Below are positions 1 through 6,619 of a stretch of 64,000 nucleotides of DNA, piece after piece. A program made the translations under genes and the position numbers. Source of the stretch: CAZJRB01 sp964547995 (lineage in GTDB: Bacteria > Planctomycetota > Planctomycetia > Pirellulales > Thermoguttaceae). The stretch lies in assembly GCA_964547995.1 (NCBI GenBank), contig CAZJRB010000015.1, positions 1 through 64,000 on the forward strand, given 5' to 3'. Under the pieces are notes generated by a model. The model made no database searches and was not told where the DNA came from. It was given only the letters and a program-made list of their open reading frames with translations. Each line of letters starts with the position of its first letter. The stretch's first letter is position 1.

Positions 1-1
1 C

Positions 2-106
2 CGGTGCTTGGCATTCATGATGCTCGACGCCGACGTTGTGGCCGTGAGCCCCACGGGGTCCGGAGAAAAAACGACCATACATAGACTGTTTTTGACATTT
101 TTTTAG
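2..106 (+). pseudogene. IS3-type (rve) transposase remnant, cut by window edge
   Basis: Frame 2 reads RCLAFMMLDADVVAVSPT over about positions 2-55 and then diverges to a stop at 104-106. This matches, from memory, the linker before the catalytic DDE domain of planctomycete IS3-like integrases, which resembles RRLAFMMLD-DVVAVSP followed by a VYRVL helix. Here the expected continuation is replaced by unrelated residues, so the copy is broken just after this block. The rest would lie left of the window. Only a short match supports this, so it could be coincidental; a translated search of the flanking sequence would settle it. Confidence 0.45.
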
Positions 107-169
107 AGCCTAAAACGGGGCACAAGACTTAACGGCAGTAATCGCTCCCATTCCGAGTTCCCAAATCCT

Positions 170-604
170 ATGGCCCAACGCAGTCAAGCGAGAGACGTTG
201 CCTTCCAGGTCCTCTATCAGGAGGATTTGAATCTGCAAAACGATCCCGCCGACGGCGATGCGCTGATTGAGCGGAGCTTGGGTTCGGAAGACTTGGTCCG
301 GTTTGCCAAAGATCTCGTTGCCGGCACGCGGCACAATCGGCCGGAAATTGATGAGAAGATCGAAGCGGCCGCCGAGAATTGGACCCTCGGCCGCATGGCT
401 GCCACCGATCGGAACGTTATCCGGTTGGGGGCCTATGAGCTTCTTTACGCTGACACCCCCGATCGCGTCGCTGTTGACGAAGCCCTCGAACTGGCCAAAC
501 GGTTCGGCTCGGCCCAGTCGGCGCAGTTTGTCAACGGGATTCTCGACCGGCTGATGCACGGAGAAAAAGAGGACAGAGGACAGAGGACAGAGGGCAGAGG
601 ATAG
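170..604 (+). CDS. nusB: Transcription antitermination protein NusB
   Basis: All-helical RNA-binding protein that with NusE (S10) binds boxA RNA and promotes antitermination of rRNA transcription. The protein is 144 residues, slightly longer than usual. The N-terminus (SQARDVAFQVLYQEDL) and the segment RNVIRLGAYELLY with VAVDEALELAKRFGS and FVNGILDRL are textbook NusB. The normal fold ends near residue 132. The last dozen residues (EKEDRGQRTEGRG) are encoded by an in-phase heptamer repeat (571-612), so the tail is a repeat-derived extension. ftsY follows about 185 bp downstream; the order nusB-ftsY is plausible for planctomycetes. Confidence 0.95.
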   Translation: MAQRSQARDVAFQVLYQEDLNLQNDPADGDALIERSLGSEDLVRFAKDLVAGTRHNRPEIDEKIEAAAENWTLGRMAATDRNVIRLGAYELLYADTPDRVAVDEALELAKRFGSAQSAQFVNGILDRLMHGEKEDRGQRTEGRG

Positions 605-612
605 TGGACAGT
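571..612. repeat. Heptamer tandem repeat (GGACAGA type), 6 units
   Basis: Six consecutive 7-mers in perfect phase: GGACAGA three times, then GGGCAGA, GGATAGT and GGACAGT. They overlap the 3' end of nusB and give the protein its last residues. The same sequence class recurs on the other strand at the 3' end of the YhaM-like gene (18940-18974). Confidence 0.85.
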
Positions 613-745
613 AGCAGGCCGCTTGCGGCTTCGCAGGAATCCGCAGCACACTGTCCTTTTGCAGCAACCCGTTTTCTGCTATCATTCCCCGAAGTTCTCC
701 GAAGTTGTCGCGAAGCTACAAGCGGCTGACGGATTTGCGGGATAG

Positions 746-787
746 AATCCCAAATCAGAAACCCGAAATCAGACAGCACAAATCCAG
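746..787. repeat. Heptamer tandem repeat (AATCCCA type) ending at the ftsY start
   Basis: Six phased 7-mers: AATCCCA, AATCAGA, AACCCGA, AATCAGA, CAGCACA, AATCCAG. The array ends one base before the ATG of ftsY, so the translation initiation region is itself made of repeat and has no clear Shine-Dalgarno sequence. The same unit precedes the DUF4416 gene at 26575-26616. Confidence 0.8.
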
Positions 788-788
788 A

Positions 789-1718
789 ATGGGCATATTC
801 GACAAATTCAAGAAGGGGCTGGCCAAGACGACCCAATTGATGAATCGGGACGTCCGCGACATCTTCAAAACCAAGGGTCGCCAGGTCGATCAGGATTTCC
901 TCGACGAGTGGTTCGAGATGCTGATAAAGACCGATATGGGCGTCGAGGCATCGCAGGAAATCACAGACGAAATCGGCGAGACCTTCCGCGCCCGGGTGGT
1001 CCAGAAGGAAGAAGTCCTCGAGCGGATGCGCGAGCAGCTCAAGTCATTGCTGGCCCAGCCCGCCGCGCCGATCGACTTCGCTGAAAGCGGGCCGACCGTG
1101 ATCATGGTCTGTGGCGTAAACGGCTGCGGCAAGACGACCACGATCGCCAAGCTTGCCCACATGTTCCAGTCGGACGGCAAAAAAGTGGTTCTCGGCGCCG
1201 GCGATACCTTCCGAGCGGCCGCCGTCGAGCAGTTGACCGTCTGGGCCGACCGGCTGGGGGCGGAGATCGTCACCGGCCAGCCGGGCGCCGACCCGGCCAG
1301 CGTCGCCCATCGGGCCGTGGCAAAGGCCATCGAGACCGGCGCCGGCGTCTGCATCGTCGACACGGCCGGGCGATTGCAGACCCAACAGAACTTGATGAAA
1401 CAACTGACGAAAATCCATCGCGTGCTCGGCAAGCAGATTCCCGAGGCCCCGCACGAGGTCCTCCTGGTGCTCGATGCCACCACCGGCCAGAACGGCATCA
1501 GCCAGGCGATGCACTTTACCGACGCGGTGCAGTGTACGGGCCTCATCCTGGCGAAGCTCGACGGCACGGCCAAGGGCGGCGTGGTCGTCGCCATCCGCAA
1601 GCAGGTCGGCCTGCCGGTCAAGTACGTCGGCGTCGGCGAGAAGGCCGAAGACCTCGCACTGTTCGAGGCCGATCCGTTTGTCGACGCCCTGTTCGAGGAT
1701 ATGGGAGCAACTGTTTAG
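789..1718 (+). CDS. ftsY: Signal recognition particle receptor FtsY
   Basis: SRP-family GTPase that receives SRP-ribosome complexes at the membrane for co-translational insertion. The ATG at 789 is preferred to an upstream in-frame start at 705, because the intervening codons are heptamer repeat and MGIFDKFKKGLAKT is a typical start of the N domain. NG motifs are all present: P-loop GVNGCGKT (residues 109-116), DTFRAAAVEQL, DTAGRLQTQ (from D191) and AKLDGTAKGG (from 255, with Ala instead of the more usual Thr before KLD). The 309-residue protein lacks the long acidic A domain of E. coli FtsY, which is common outside enterobacteria. Confidence 0.96.
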   Translation: MGIFDKFKKGLAKTTQLMNRDVRDIFKTKGRQVDQDFLDEWFEMLIKTDMGVEASQEITDEIGETFRARVVQKEEVLERMREQLKSLLAQPAAPIDFAESGPTVIMVCGVNGCGKTTTIAKLAHMFQSDGKKVVLGAGDTFRAAAVEQLTVWADRLGAEIVTGQPGADPASVAHRAVAKAIETGAGVCIVDTAGRLQTQQNLMKQLTKIHRVLGKQIPEAPHEVLLVLDATTGQNGISQAMHFTDAVQCTGLILAKLDGTAKGGVVVAIRKQVGLPVKYVGVGEKAEDLALFEADPFVDALFEDMGATV

Positions 1719-1751
1719 GGATCGCTCAGAGACAGCTCCGGCAATCGGGGC

Positions 1752-1778
1752 CATAAAGCCGCGACCGGTGGTCGCGCC
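1752..1778. repeat. Left copy of 27-bp inverted repeat flanking the DUF4279 gene
   Basis: This copy matches the reverse complement of 2346-2372 at 26 of 27 bases. Each copy is itself nearly palindromic (GCGACC ... GGTCGC), so it can fold into a hairpin. Together they bracket one small gene. Confidence 0.8.
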
Positions 1779-1829
1779 CAGTGTCGCCAAGCACCGTAGC
1801 ACATTGTTATACCTCTTGAACCGAAGATA

Positions 1830-2279
1830 ATGCCAAAACGAGTCTATAGTCGTGCGTATGCGTCCGTCCGGTTCATGTCGCCGGACCTTGATCCACTGAT
1901 AGTGACGAAGGCATTGCGACTACCGCCAGACCTTCAGTACCGCGACGGCGAACCACGACTCACACGAACACGGAAGGGAAAGGTACAAGAGCGCAGCGCT
2001 TATCGTGGGGGACATTGGTCAATGTCATCTGAACACTGGGTGGAATCACCGCGATTGGAAACGCACCTCGAATGGCTTCTTTCGCAACTTGAACCTCACG
2101 CTGACGCTATCCAGGAGCTGATAGCGAGCGGGACACGAGTCGATTTCTTCTGTTATTCGTTGGGTTCGACACCAAACCCGCCATCACTACCTCGCAGTAT
2201 CAGAAAACGTGCCGAATCTCTAGGAATCGAAATCGAGATTGACCACTATGTTGATAACAACAGCAAACACGCGACATAA
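1830..2279 (+). CDS. DUF4279 domain protein in a repeat-bounded cassette
   Basis: Cytosolic 149-residue protein. The layout YASVRFMSPDLDPLIVTKALRL, a central W-containing strand (GGHWSMSSEHWV), then LETHLEWLLSQLEPHADAIQELI matches the DUF4279 family. DUF4279 proteins have no established activity; they are often found as lone accessory genes or near polymorphic-toxin immunity genes. The gene is flanked by a near-identical inverted repeat (1752-1778 and 2346-2372), and its codon use is less GC-rich than ftsY or the downstream methyltransferase. This suggests it moved as a unit. No toxin gene is adjacent. The start at 1830 is the first ATG; no strong Shine-Dalgarno sequence is visible. Confidence 0.75.
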   Translation: MPKRVYSRAYASVRFMSPDLDPLIVTKALRLPPDLQYRDGEPRLTRTRKGKVQERSAYRGGHWSMSSEHWVESPRLETHLEWLLSQLEPHADAIQELIASGTRVDFFCYSLGSTPNPPSLPRSIRKRAESLGIEIEIDHYVDNNSKHAT

Positions 2280-2345
2280 CCTATTGAATGCAGCGGACGG
2301 ACGAGCCGCCGCCGATTCAAACCGTAAACCGTTATCACTTACACC

Positions 2346-2372
2346 GGCGCGACCAACGGTCGCGGCTTTATG
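2346..2372. repeat. Right copy of 27-bp inverted repeat flanking the DUF4279 gene
   Basis: Mirror of 1752-1778 with one mismatch. Its last three bases (ATG at 2370-2372) give the next gene a spurious upstream start, which argues for the starts at 2382/2385 instead. Confidence 0.8.
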
Positions 2373-2381
2373 AAGGAATAT

Positions 2382-3257
2382 ATGATGCACGAAACACTCG
2401 AAAGACTTCTGGCCGAAGGACCCGTTGTCACGGACGGCGCCTGGGGAACCCAACTCCAGGCCCGCGGGCTGCCCGTCGGCGACTGCCCGGAGCGGTGGAA
2501 CCTTGAACAGCCGGACAAGGTCCAAGAGGTCGCTCGGGCCTACGTCGATGCCGGCAGCCGGGTGATCCTGACGAACACCTTCGGCGGCAACCGCTTCATC
2601 CTCAAGCGGCACGGCCTTGCCGATAAGGTAGCCGAGGTCAATCGTGCGGCCGTCGAGATCTCCCGCAATGCGGCCGGCGAGCGGGCAAAAGTATTCGCCT
2701 CGATCGGGCCCAGCGGCGTGATGCTCATGATGGGGCAGGCCACCGAAGACGAGCTGAAAGCCGCATTTGCTGAACAAGCCGGCGCCTTGGCGGAGGGGGG
2801 CGCCGACGCCATTGTCGTCGAAACAATGGCCGATCCCGCCGAAGCGAGGTTGGCCGTGGCTGCCGCTGTCGAAACCGGGTTGCCGGTCGTTGGCTGCATG
2901 GTCTTCGGCAGCGGACCGGACGGCGACTGCACCATGATGGGAACCACGCCCGAGGAAGCCGTCGAGGCGTTCTCCGCCGCCGGAGCCGATGTGATCGGTT
3001 CCAACTGCGGCCAGGGAATTGCCGGATTCGTCAACATCTGCAAGCGTTTTCGGGCAGCAACCGACTTGCCCATCTGGATCAAGGCCAACGCCGGCCTGCC
3101 GGAAGCGGTTGACGGCCGGACCGTCTACAGGCAGACGCCCCGGCAGTTCGCCGACTTTGTGCCGGACCTGGTCGAAGCGGGGGCCGGCTTCATCGGCGGC
3201 TGTTGCGGCACCACGCCCGAGTTCATCAAGGCCGTCTGCGAAAAACTGAAGCGATGA
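2382..3257 (+). CDS. Homocysteine S-methyltransferase family protein
   Basis: TIM-barrel, zinc-dependent methyltransferase resembling the N-terminal homocysteine module of MetH and BHMT. It moves a methyl group to homocysteine to make methionine. The family start is present (VVTDGAWGTQLQARGL), as are the three zinc-binding cysteines: GSNCGQG in the middle, and GGCCGTTPEFI near the C-terminus. No cobalamin-binding domain is attached, so the methyl donor is unknown. AAGGA at 2373-2377 precedes ATG 2382 by 4 nt and ATG 2385 by 7 nt. A start at 2370 would overlap the inverted repeat. The gene is followed by a hairpin and then by a UroD-family methyltransferase, a common partner in methyl-group transfer. 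Confidence 0.88.
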   Translation: MMHETLERLLAEGPVVTDGAWGTQLQARGLPVGDCPERWNLEQPDKVQEVARAYVDAGSRVILTNTFGGNRFILKRHGLADKVAEVNRAAVEISRNAAGERAKVFASIGPSGVMLMMGQATEDELKAAFAEQAGALAEGGADAIVVETMADPAEARLAVAAAVETGLPVVGCMVFGSGPDGDCTMMGTTPEEAVEAFSAAGADVIGSNCGQGIAGFVNICKRFRAATDLPIWIKANAGLPEAVDGRTVYRQTPRQFADFVPDLVEAGAGFIGGCCGTTPEFIKAVCEKLKR

Positions 3258-3265
3258 GCAGTTTC

Positions 3266-3309
3266 AGCAGCCCGGCTGCTTGCAGCAGCCGGGCTGCTTG
3301 GCCCTTTTT
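3266..3309 (+). terminator. Hairpin terminator after the homocysteine methyltransferase
   Basis: Perfect 15-bp stem (AGCAGCCCGGCTGCT and its complement) with a 3-nt loop at 3266-3298, followed by CCC and five T residues. It begins 9 bp after the stop codon and lies before the start of the next gene, so it probably reduces read-through between the two. Confidence 0.7.
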
Positions 3310-3322
3310 CAGGCCCATATCC

Positions 3323-4531
3323 ATGAACTCCCGCGAACGCGTCCTTTGTGCCCTGGGCCACCGGGAACCCGACCGGGTGCCGATCGACTTCGGCGGCACC
3401 CGCCAGTCCGGCATCGCCGCGTCGACCTACCATGCCCTGAAGCAGAAGCTCGGCATCACGACGCCGACCCGGGTGTTCGACGTCTACCAGATGATCGCCG
3501 AGATCGAGCAGCCGATTCTAGATCGCTTCGGGGCCGATTGCGTGGGAATCCTGCCGAGGGTCGTGGTGTTCGGCATTGCCAACGAGAATTGGAAGCCGTG
3601 GCGGTTTCCCGACGGGCTGGAAGTGGAGGTCCCCGGCGGATTCCATCCGATTATCGACGACAGCGGCGCGATTCTGCTGAAGAACGAGCAGGGCCGGATC
3701 ATCGCCAAGATGCCCAAGGGCGGGCACTATCTCGACCGGATGGAGAAGTATCCCGGCGCGTTGCATCTCGCGCCCGAGGAGATCGATGCCCCGTTGTTGA
3801 CCGCCGAAGAGTGCGACCACATGGGCACCCAGGCGGAATCATACTACGAGAACACCGACAAGGCGATCATCCTCCGCGGCGGACCCGCCTACGAACTCTT
3901 CTGGGGCATGGGCACGGGCGATTTCCAAAGCTGGATGATGACCCTGGCCACTGAGCCCGACTATGTCCACGCCGTCTTCGAGAAACTGACCGAAGCATGG
4001 CTCGAAAACCTCAAGCGGACCCGCGATGCGGTGGGCGACCGGATTCACGTCTACCAGTTCAACGACGACCTGGGCACGCAGGACGCCCCGTTTCTTTCGG
4101 TCGCCATGTTCCGCGAGCTGATTATGCCCTACTACAAGCGCGGGCTCGACTGGATCCACGAGAACACCCCGTGGAAGGTCTTCATGCACTGCGATGGGGC
4201 GATCTATCCGCTGCTCCCCTCGCTGGCCGAAATGGGCATCGACATCCTCAATCCGCTGCAAACGACCGCCAAGGGGATGGCCCCGGCCAAGATCAAGGCC
4301 GAGTTCGGCGACCGGCTTTCCTTCTGGGGTGCGGCCTGCGACTGCCAGGGGACGCTCGCGTTTGGCACGCCGGAAGACGTTGCCAAGGAGGTCGAGCAGA
4401 ACGTCCGAATTCTGGCCCCCGGCGGCGGCTACGTATTAGCCTCCGTCCACAACATCCAATCCGGCGTCCCGCCGGAAAACGTCATCGCCCTGTTCGAAAC
4501 GACGTTGGCGGCGGGACGTTATTGTGGGTAG
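3323..4531 (+). CDS. Uroporphyrinogen decarboxylase-family (MtaA-like) methyltransferase
   Basis: 402-residue TIM-barrel protein of the UroD superfamily. It starts MNSRERVLCALGHREPDRVPIDFGGT, the usual N-terminus of the corrinoid/methyl-transfer branch and not of haem-biosynthetic HemE. The segment MHCDGAIYPLLPSLAEMGIDILNPLQ holds the conserved His of the metal-binding strand; it reads H-C-D and lacks the HxC seen in MtaA, so the exact chemistry is uncertain. The C-terminus has the typical YVLASVHNIQSGVPPENVIALFE. I place the start at 3323 because residues encoded upstream come from the terminator hairpin. Together with the preceding homocysteine methyltransferase it suggests demethylation of an unknown methylated substrate. 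Confidence 0.85.
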   Translation: MNSRERVLCALGHREPDRVPIDFGGTRQSGIAASTYHALKQKLGITTPTRVFDVYQMIAEIEQPILDRFGADCVGILPRVVVFGIANENWKPWRFPDGLEVEVPGGFHPIIDDSGAILLKNEQGRIIAKMPKGGHYLDRMEKYPGALHLAPEEIDAPLLTAEECDHMGTQAESYYENTDKAIILRGGPAYELFWGMGTGDFQSWMMTLATEPDYVHAVFEKLTEAWLENLKRTRDAVGDRIHVYQFNDDLGTQDAPFLSVAMFRELIMPYYKRGLDWIHENTPWKVFMHCDGAIYPLLPSLAEMGIDILNPLQTTAKGMAPAKIKAEFGDRLSFWGAACDCQGTLAFGTPEDVAKEVEQNVRILAPGGGYVLASVHNIQSGVPPENVIALFETTLAAGRYCG

Positions 4532-4574
4532 CAAAGCCCCGGCGAGGCAAGAGTTGCACAACATGTCAGCCGCA

Positions 4575-4597
4575 ATGTGCCTAGCACGCGGGCACAT
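4575..4597. promoter_or_regulatory. Palindrome upstream of the amt promoter
   Basis: ATGTGCC and GGCACAT in perfect inverted orientation around a 9-nt spacer, about 135-155 bp upstream of the predicted sigma-54 start site. This is enhancer distance. It does not match the NtrC consensus (GCAC-N7-GTGC), and could instead be a hairpin behind the preceding gene. A second, looser inverted repeat (ACAACAA at 4620-4626 and TTGTTGT at 4656-4662) lies closer to the promoter. Confidence 0.35.
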
Positions 4598-4704
4598 CCG
4601 GTGACGTTCTCTTGCAGAAACAACAAATCTCTTCATTGAGAATCCCCCAAGTCTCTTGTTGTCAAAGGAGTTTCATCAACGCGGGCCACTCGTGCCGCAG
4701 GAAT

Positions 4705-4720
4705 TGGCATATGGTTTGCA
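4705..4720 (+). promoter_or_regulatory. Sigma-54 (-24/-12) promoter of amt-glnB-glnD
   Basis: TGGCATATGGTTTGCA matches the RpoN consensus TGGCAC-N5-TTGCA: GG and GC elements at the correct 10-bp spacing and only one mismatch in TGGCA(C). The predicted start site is near 4731, about 65 bp before the amt ATG. Nitrogen-scavenging genes are classic RpoN/NtrC targets. Confidence 0.75.
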
Positions 4721-4795
4721 CTCCTGCTTTGACTGCTTAGGAACGCTGATTCTCTGAGAAGCACCGGAAGGGTGTTGATTCACATTGGAGAGATT

Positions 4796-6199
4796 ATGCG
4801 CACGCTGGTCCGAATCGGCTTAGCCCTGTGGATGGCAGGTTGGATTCTCGCTGTAACCGCCATGGCTGAAGTGACCGAGTCGGAAGAACTTGGCGCCGCT
4901 GCGGCCGAGGAGGTCGAACCTGCTATCGACACCGGCGATAACGCCTGGATGCTGACCTCATCCGCGCTGGTCTTGATGATGACCGCCCCGGGGCTCGCGT
5001 TATTCTACGGTGGGTTGGTTCGGAAGAAGAATGTTTTGGGCCTAATGATGCAGTGCGTGTTCCTGATGGGGCTGATGACCATCATTTGGGCACTATGGGG
5101 ATATACTCTCTCGTTCGGCGGCGACGGGGCCTGGATCGGCAGCGACGAATTCCTCTGCATGCAGAACGTGCAGTCGCAGTGGAAGGACGGCGCACCGGAC
5201 GTGCCGATGGAAGGAACCATTCCCCGGCTGACGCACATGCTCTTCCAAGGGATGTTCTTCATTATTACCCCGGCGTTGATTTGCGGGGCATTTGCCGAGC
5301 GGATGAAGTTTTCGACCATGGTCGTCTTCATGATTCTATGGGGCACGCTGGTGTATTGCCCGTTGTGCCACTGGGTCTGGGACGGCGGGATCCTGGCTTT
5401 CGGCAGCAGTTCCGCATCGTCGATAGGCCGCGGCGGGGCGCTCGATTTCGCCGGCGGTACCGTTGTGCACATCAGCTCCGGAGTATCGGCCTTGATATGC
5501 GCTTTGCTCATCGGAAAACGATTGGGGTTCGGCAGCGAGCCGATGCCGCCGCACAACATGACGTATACGGCCATCGGGGCCGCGATGCTCTGGGTCGGCT
5601 GGTTCGGATTCAACGCGGGAAGCGCCCTGGCGGCCGACGGCATTGCGGCCAGTGCGTTCGCCGTCACCCACTTCGGCGCCGCGGCAGGGGCCTTGGCGTG
5701 GGCCGCTATGGAGTGGATCAAGCGGGGCAAGCCGAGTGTGTTGGGCGCCTGTTCGGGGCTAGTGGCCGGGTTGGTTTGCGTCACGCCAGCCGCCGGCTTC
5801 GTCCAACCGATGTCCGGGATCATCATGGGGCTGGCAGCCGGCGTGGTCTGCTTCTTTGCCTGCACGACAATCAAGAACAAGTTCGGTTATGACGACTCTC
5901 TCGATGCTTTTGGAGTACACGGCATGGGTGGGACGTTAGGGGCCGTGCTGACGGGGGTATTTGCCACTCGGGCGGTCAGCGATATGGCCGACGGCGCGCC
6001 ACTCGGGCTGATCGAGGGTGGCACGATCATCACCGGGCAGATTGCCGCCGTTGCCATAACCTGGGTGCTTGCAGTCGTCGTCACGTTCATTCTGTTGAAG
6101 GTCCTTGACGTGACGATGGGGCTGAGGGTGCCCGAAAGCGAGGAGATCGAAGGGCTCGACCTGAGCCAGCACGGTGAAGAAGGTTATATCTTTATCTGA
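4796..6199 (+). CDS. amt: Ammonium transporter Amt
   Basis: Inner-membrane ammonium channel, trimeric in known members. The start is ATG 4796: GGAG at 4787-4790 is well spaced and MRTLVRIGLALWMAGWILAVTAMA is a signal peptide, as in E. coli AmtB. Mature-protein landmarks are NAWMLTSSALVLMMTAPGLALFYGGLVRKKN, the HWVWDGGIL segment, and the twin-histidine pore region (DFAGGTVVHISSG and DAFGVHGMGGTLG). Eleven hydrophobic segments fit 467 residues. It is followed by glnB (66 bp) and glnD, and PII is expected to plug this channel under nitrogen sufficiency. Transcription probably starts at the sigma-54 promoter at 4705. Confidence 0.95.
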   Translation: MRTLVRIGLALWMAGWILAVTAMAEVTESEELGAAAAEEVEPAIDTGDNAWMLTSSALVLMMTAPGLALFYGGLVRKKNVLGLMMQCVFLMGLMTIIWALWGYTLSFGGDGAWIGSDEFLCMQNVQSQWKDGAPDVPMEGTIPRLTHMLFQGMFFIITPALICGAFAERMKFSTMVVFMILWGTLVYCPLCHWVWDGGILAFGSSSASSIGRGGALDFAGGTVVHISSGVSALICALLIGKRLGFGSEPMPPHNMTYTAIGAAMLWVGWFGFNAGSALAADGIAASAFAVTHFGAAAGALAWAAMEWIKRGKPSVLGACSGLVAGLVCVTPAAGFVQPMSGIIMGLAAGVVCFFACTTIKNKFGYDDSLDAFGVHGMGGTLGAVLTGVFATRAVSDMADGAPLGLIEGGTIITGQIAAVAITWVLAVVVTFILLKVLDVTMGLRVPESEEIEGLDLSQHGEEGYIFI

Positions 6200-6265
6200 T
6201 CCGGAGAGGTACCCAAGCGGAGAAGACGGGAACTGATATCGCCAGGCACGCGAGGAGGCCGGCCA

Positions 6266-6604
6266 ATGCAGAAAATAGAAGCGATCATCCGTGACTTTAA
6301 AATCGAGGTCGTCAAGGACGCGCTCGCCACCCAGGGTGTCCGGGGATTGACCGTCACGGAGGTCCGCGGGTTCGGACGTCAAAAGGGACATACGGAGACG
6401 TATCGCGGCGCCGAGTACGAAGTCGAATTCATGCCCAAGATCAAGATCGAAATCGTCGTACCGGCCGAACGTACTCAAGCCATCGTCGACACGATTATTC
6501 AAGCGGCCAAGACAGGGCAAACCGGCGACGGTAAGATCTTCGTCAGCGATTTGGCAGAAGCCATACGCATTCGCACGGGTGAGACGGGGAAAGACGCCAT
6601 CTAA
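6266..6604 (+). CDS. glnB: Nitrogen regulatory protein PII (GlnB/GlnK type), modifiable
   Basis: 112-residue trimeric signal protein that senses ATP/ADP and 2-oxoglutarate. It starts MQKIEAIIRDFKIEVVKDAL and ends IRIRTGETGKDAI, both diagnostic. The T-loop carries Tyr51 (RGAEYEVEF), the residue uridylylated by GlnD, and GlnD is encoded 15 bp downstream. A GAGGAGG Shine-Dalgarno sequence lies just upstream of the ATG. Linkage to amt argues for a GlnK-like role at the channel, although the sequence alone cannot separate GlnB from GlnK. Confidence 0.96.
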   Translation: MQKIEAIIRDFKIEVVKDALATQGVRGLTVTEVRGFGRQKGHTETYRGAEYEVEFMPKIKIEIVVPAERTQAIVDTIIQAAKTGQTGDGKIFVSDLAEAIRIRTGETGKDAI

Positions 6605-6619
6605 TCGTGCAGCCGAGCC

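Noticed and set aside
1719..2381. Integron attC sites flanking the DUF4279 gene
   Set aside because: No clear GTTRRRY core and RYYYAAC partner at the expected spacing; the symmetry is explained by the 27-bp inverted repeat.
4575..4597. NtrC binding site upstream of amt
   Set aside because: The palindrome is GTGCC-N9-GGCAC, opposite in polarity to the NtrC half-sites; kept only as an unassigned palindrome.
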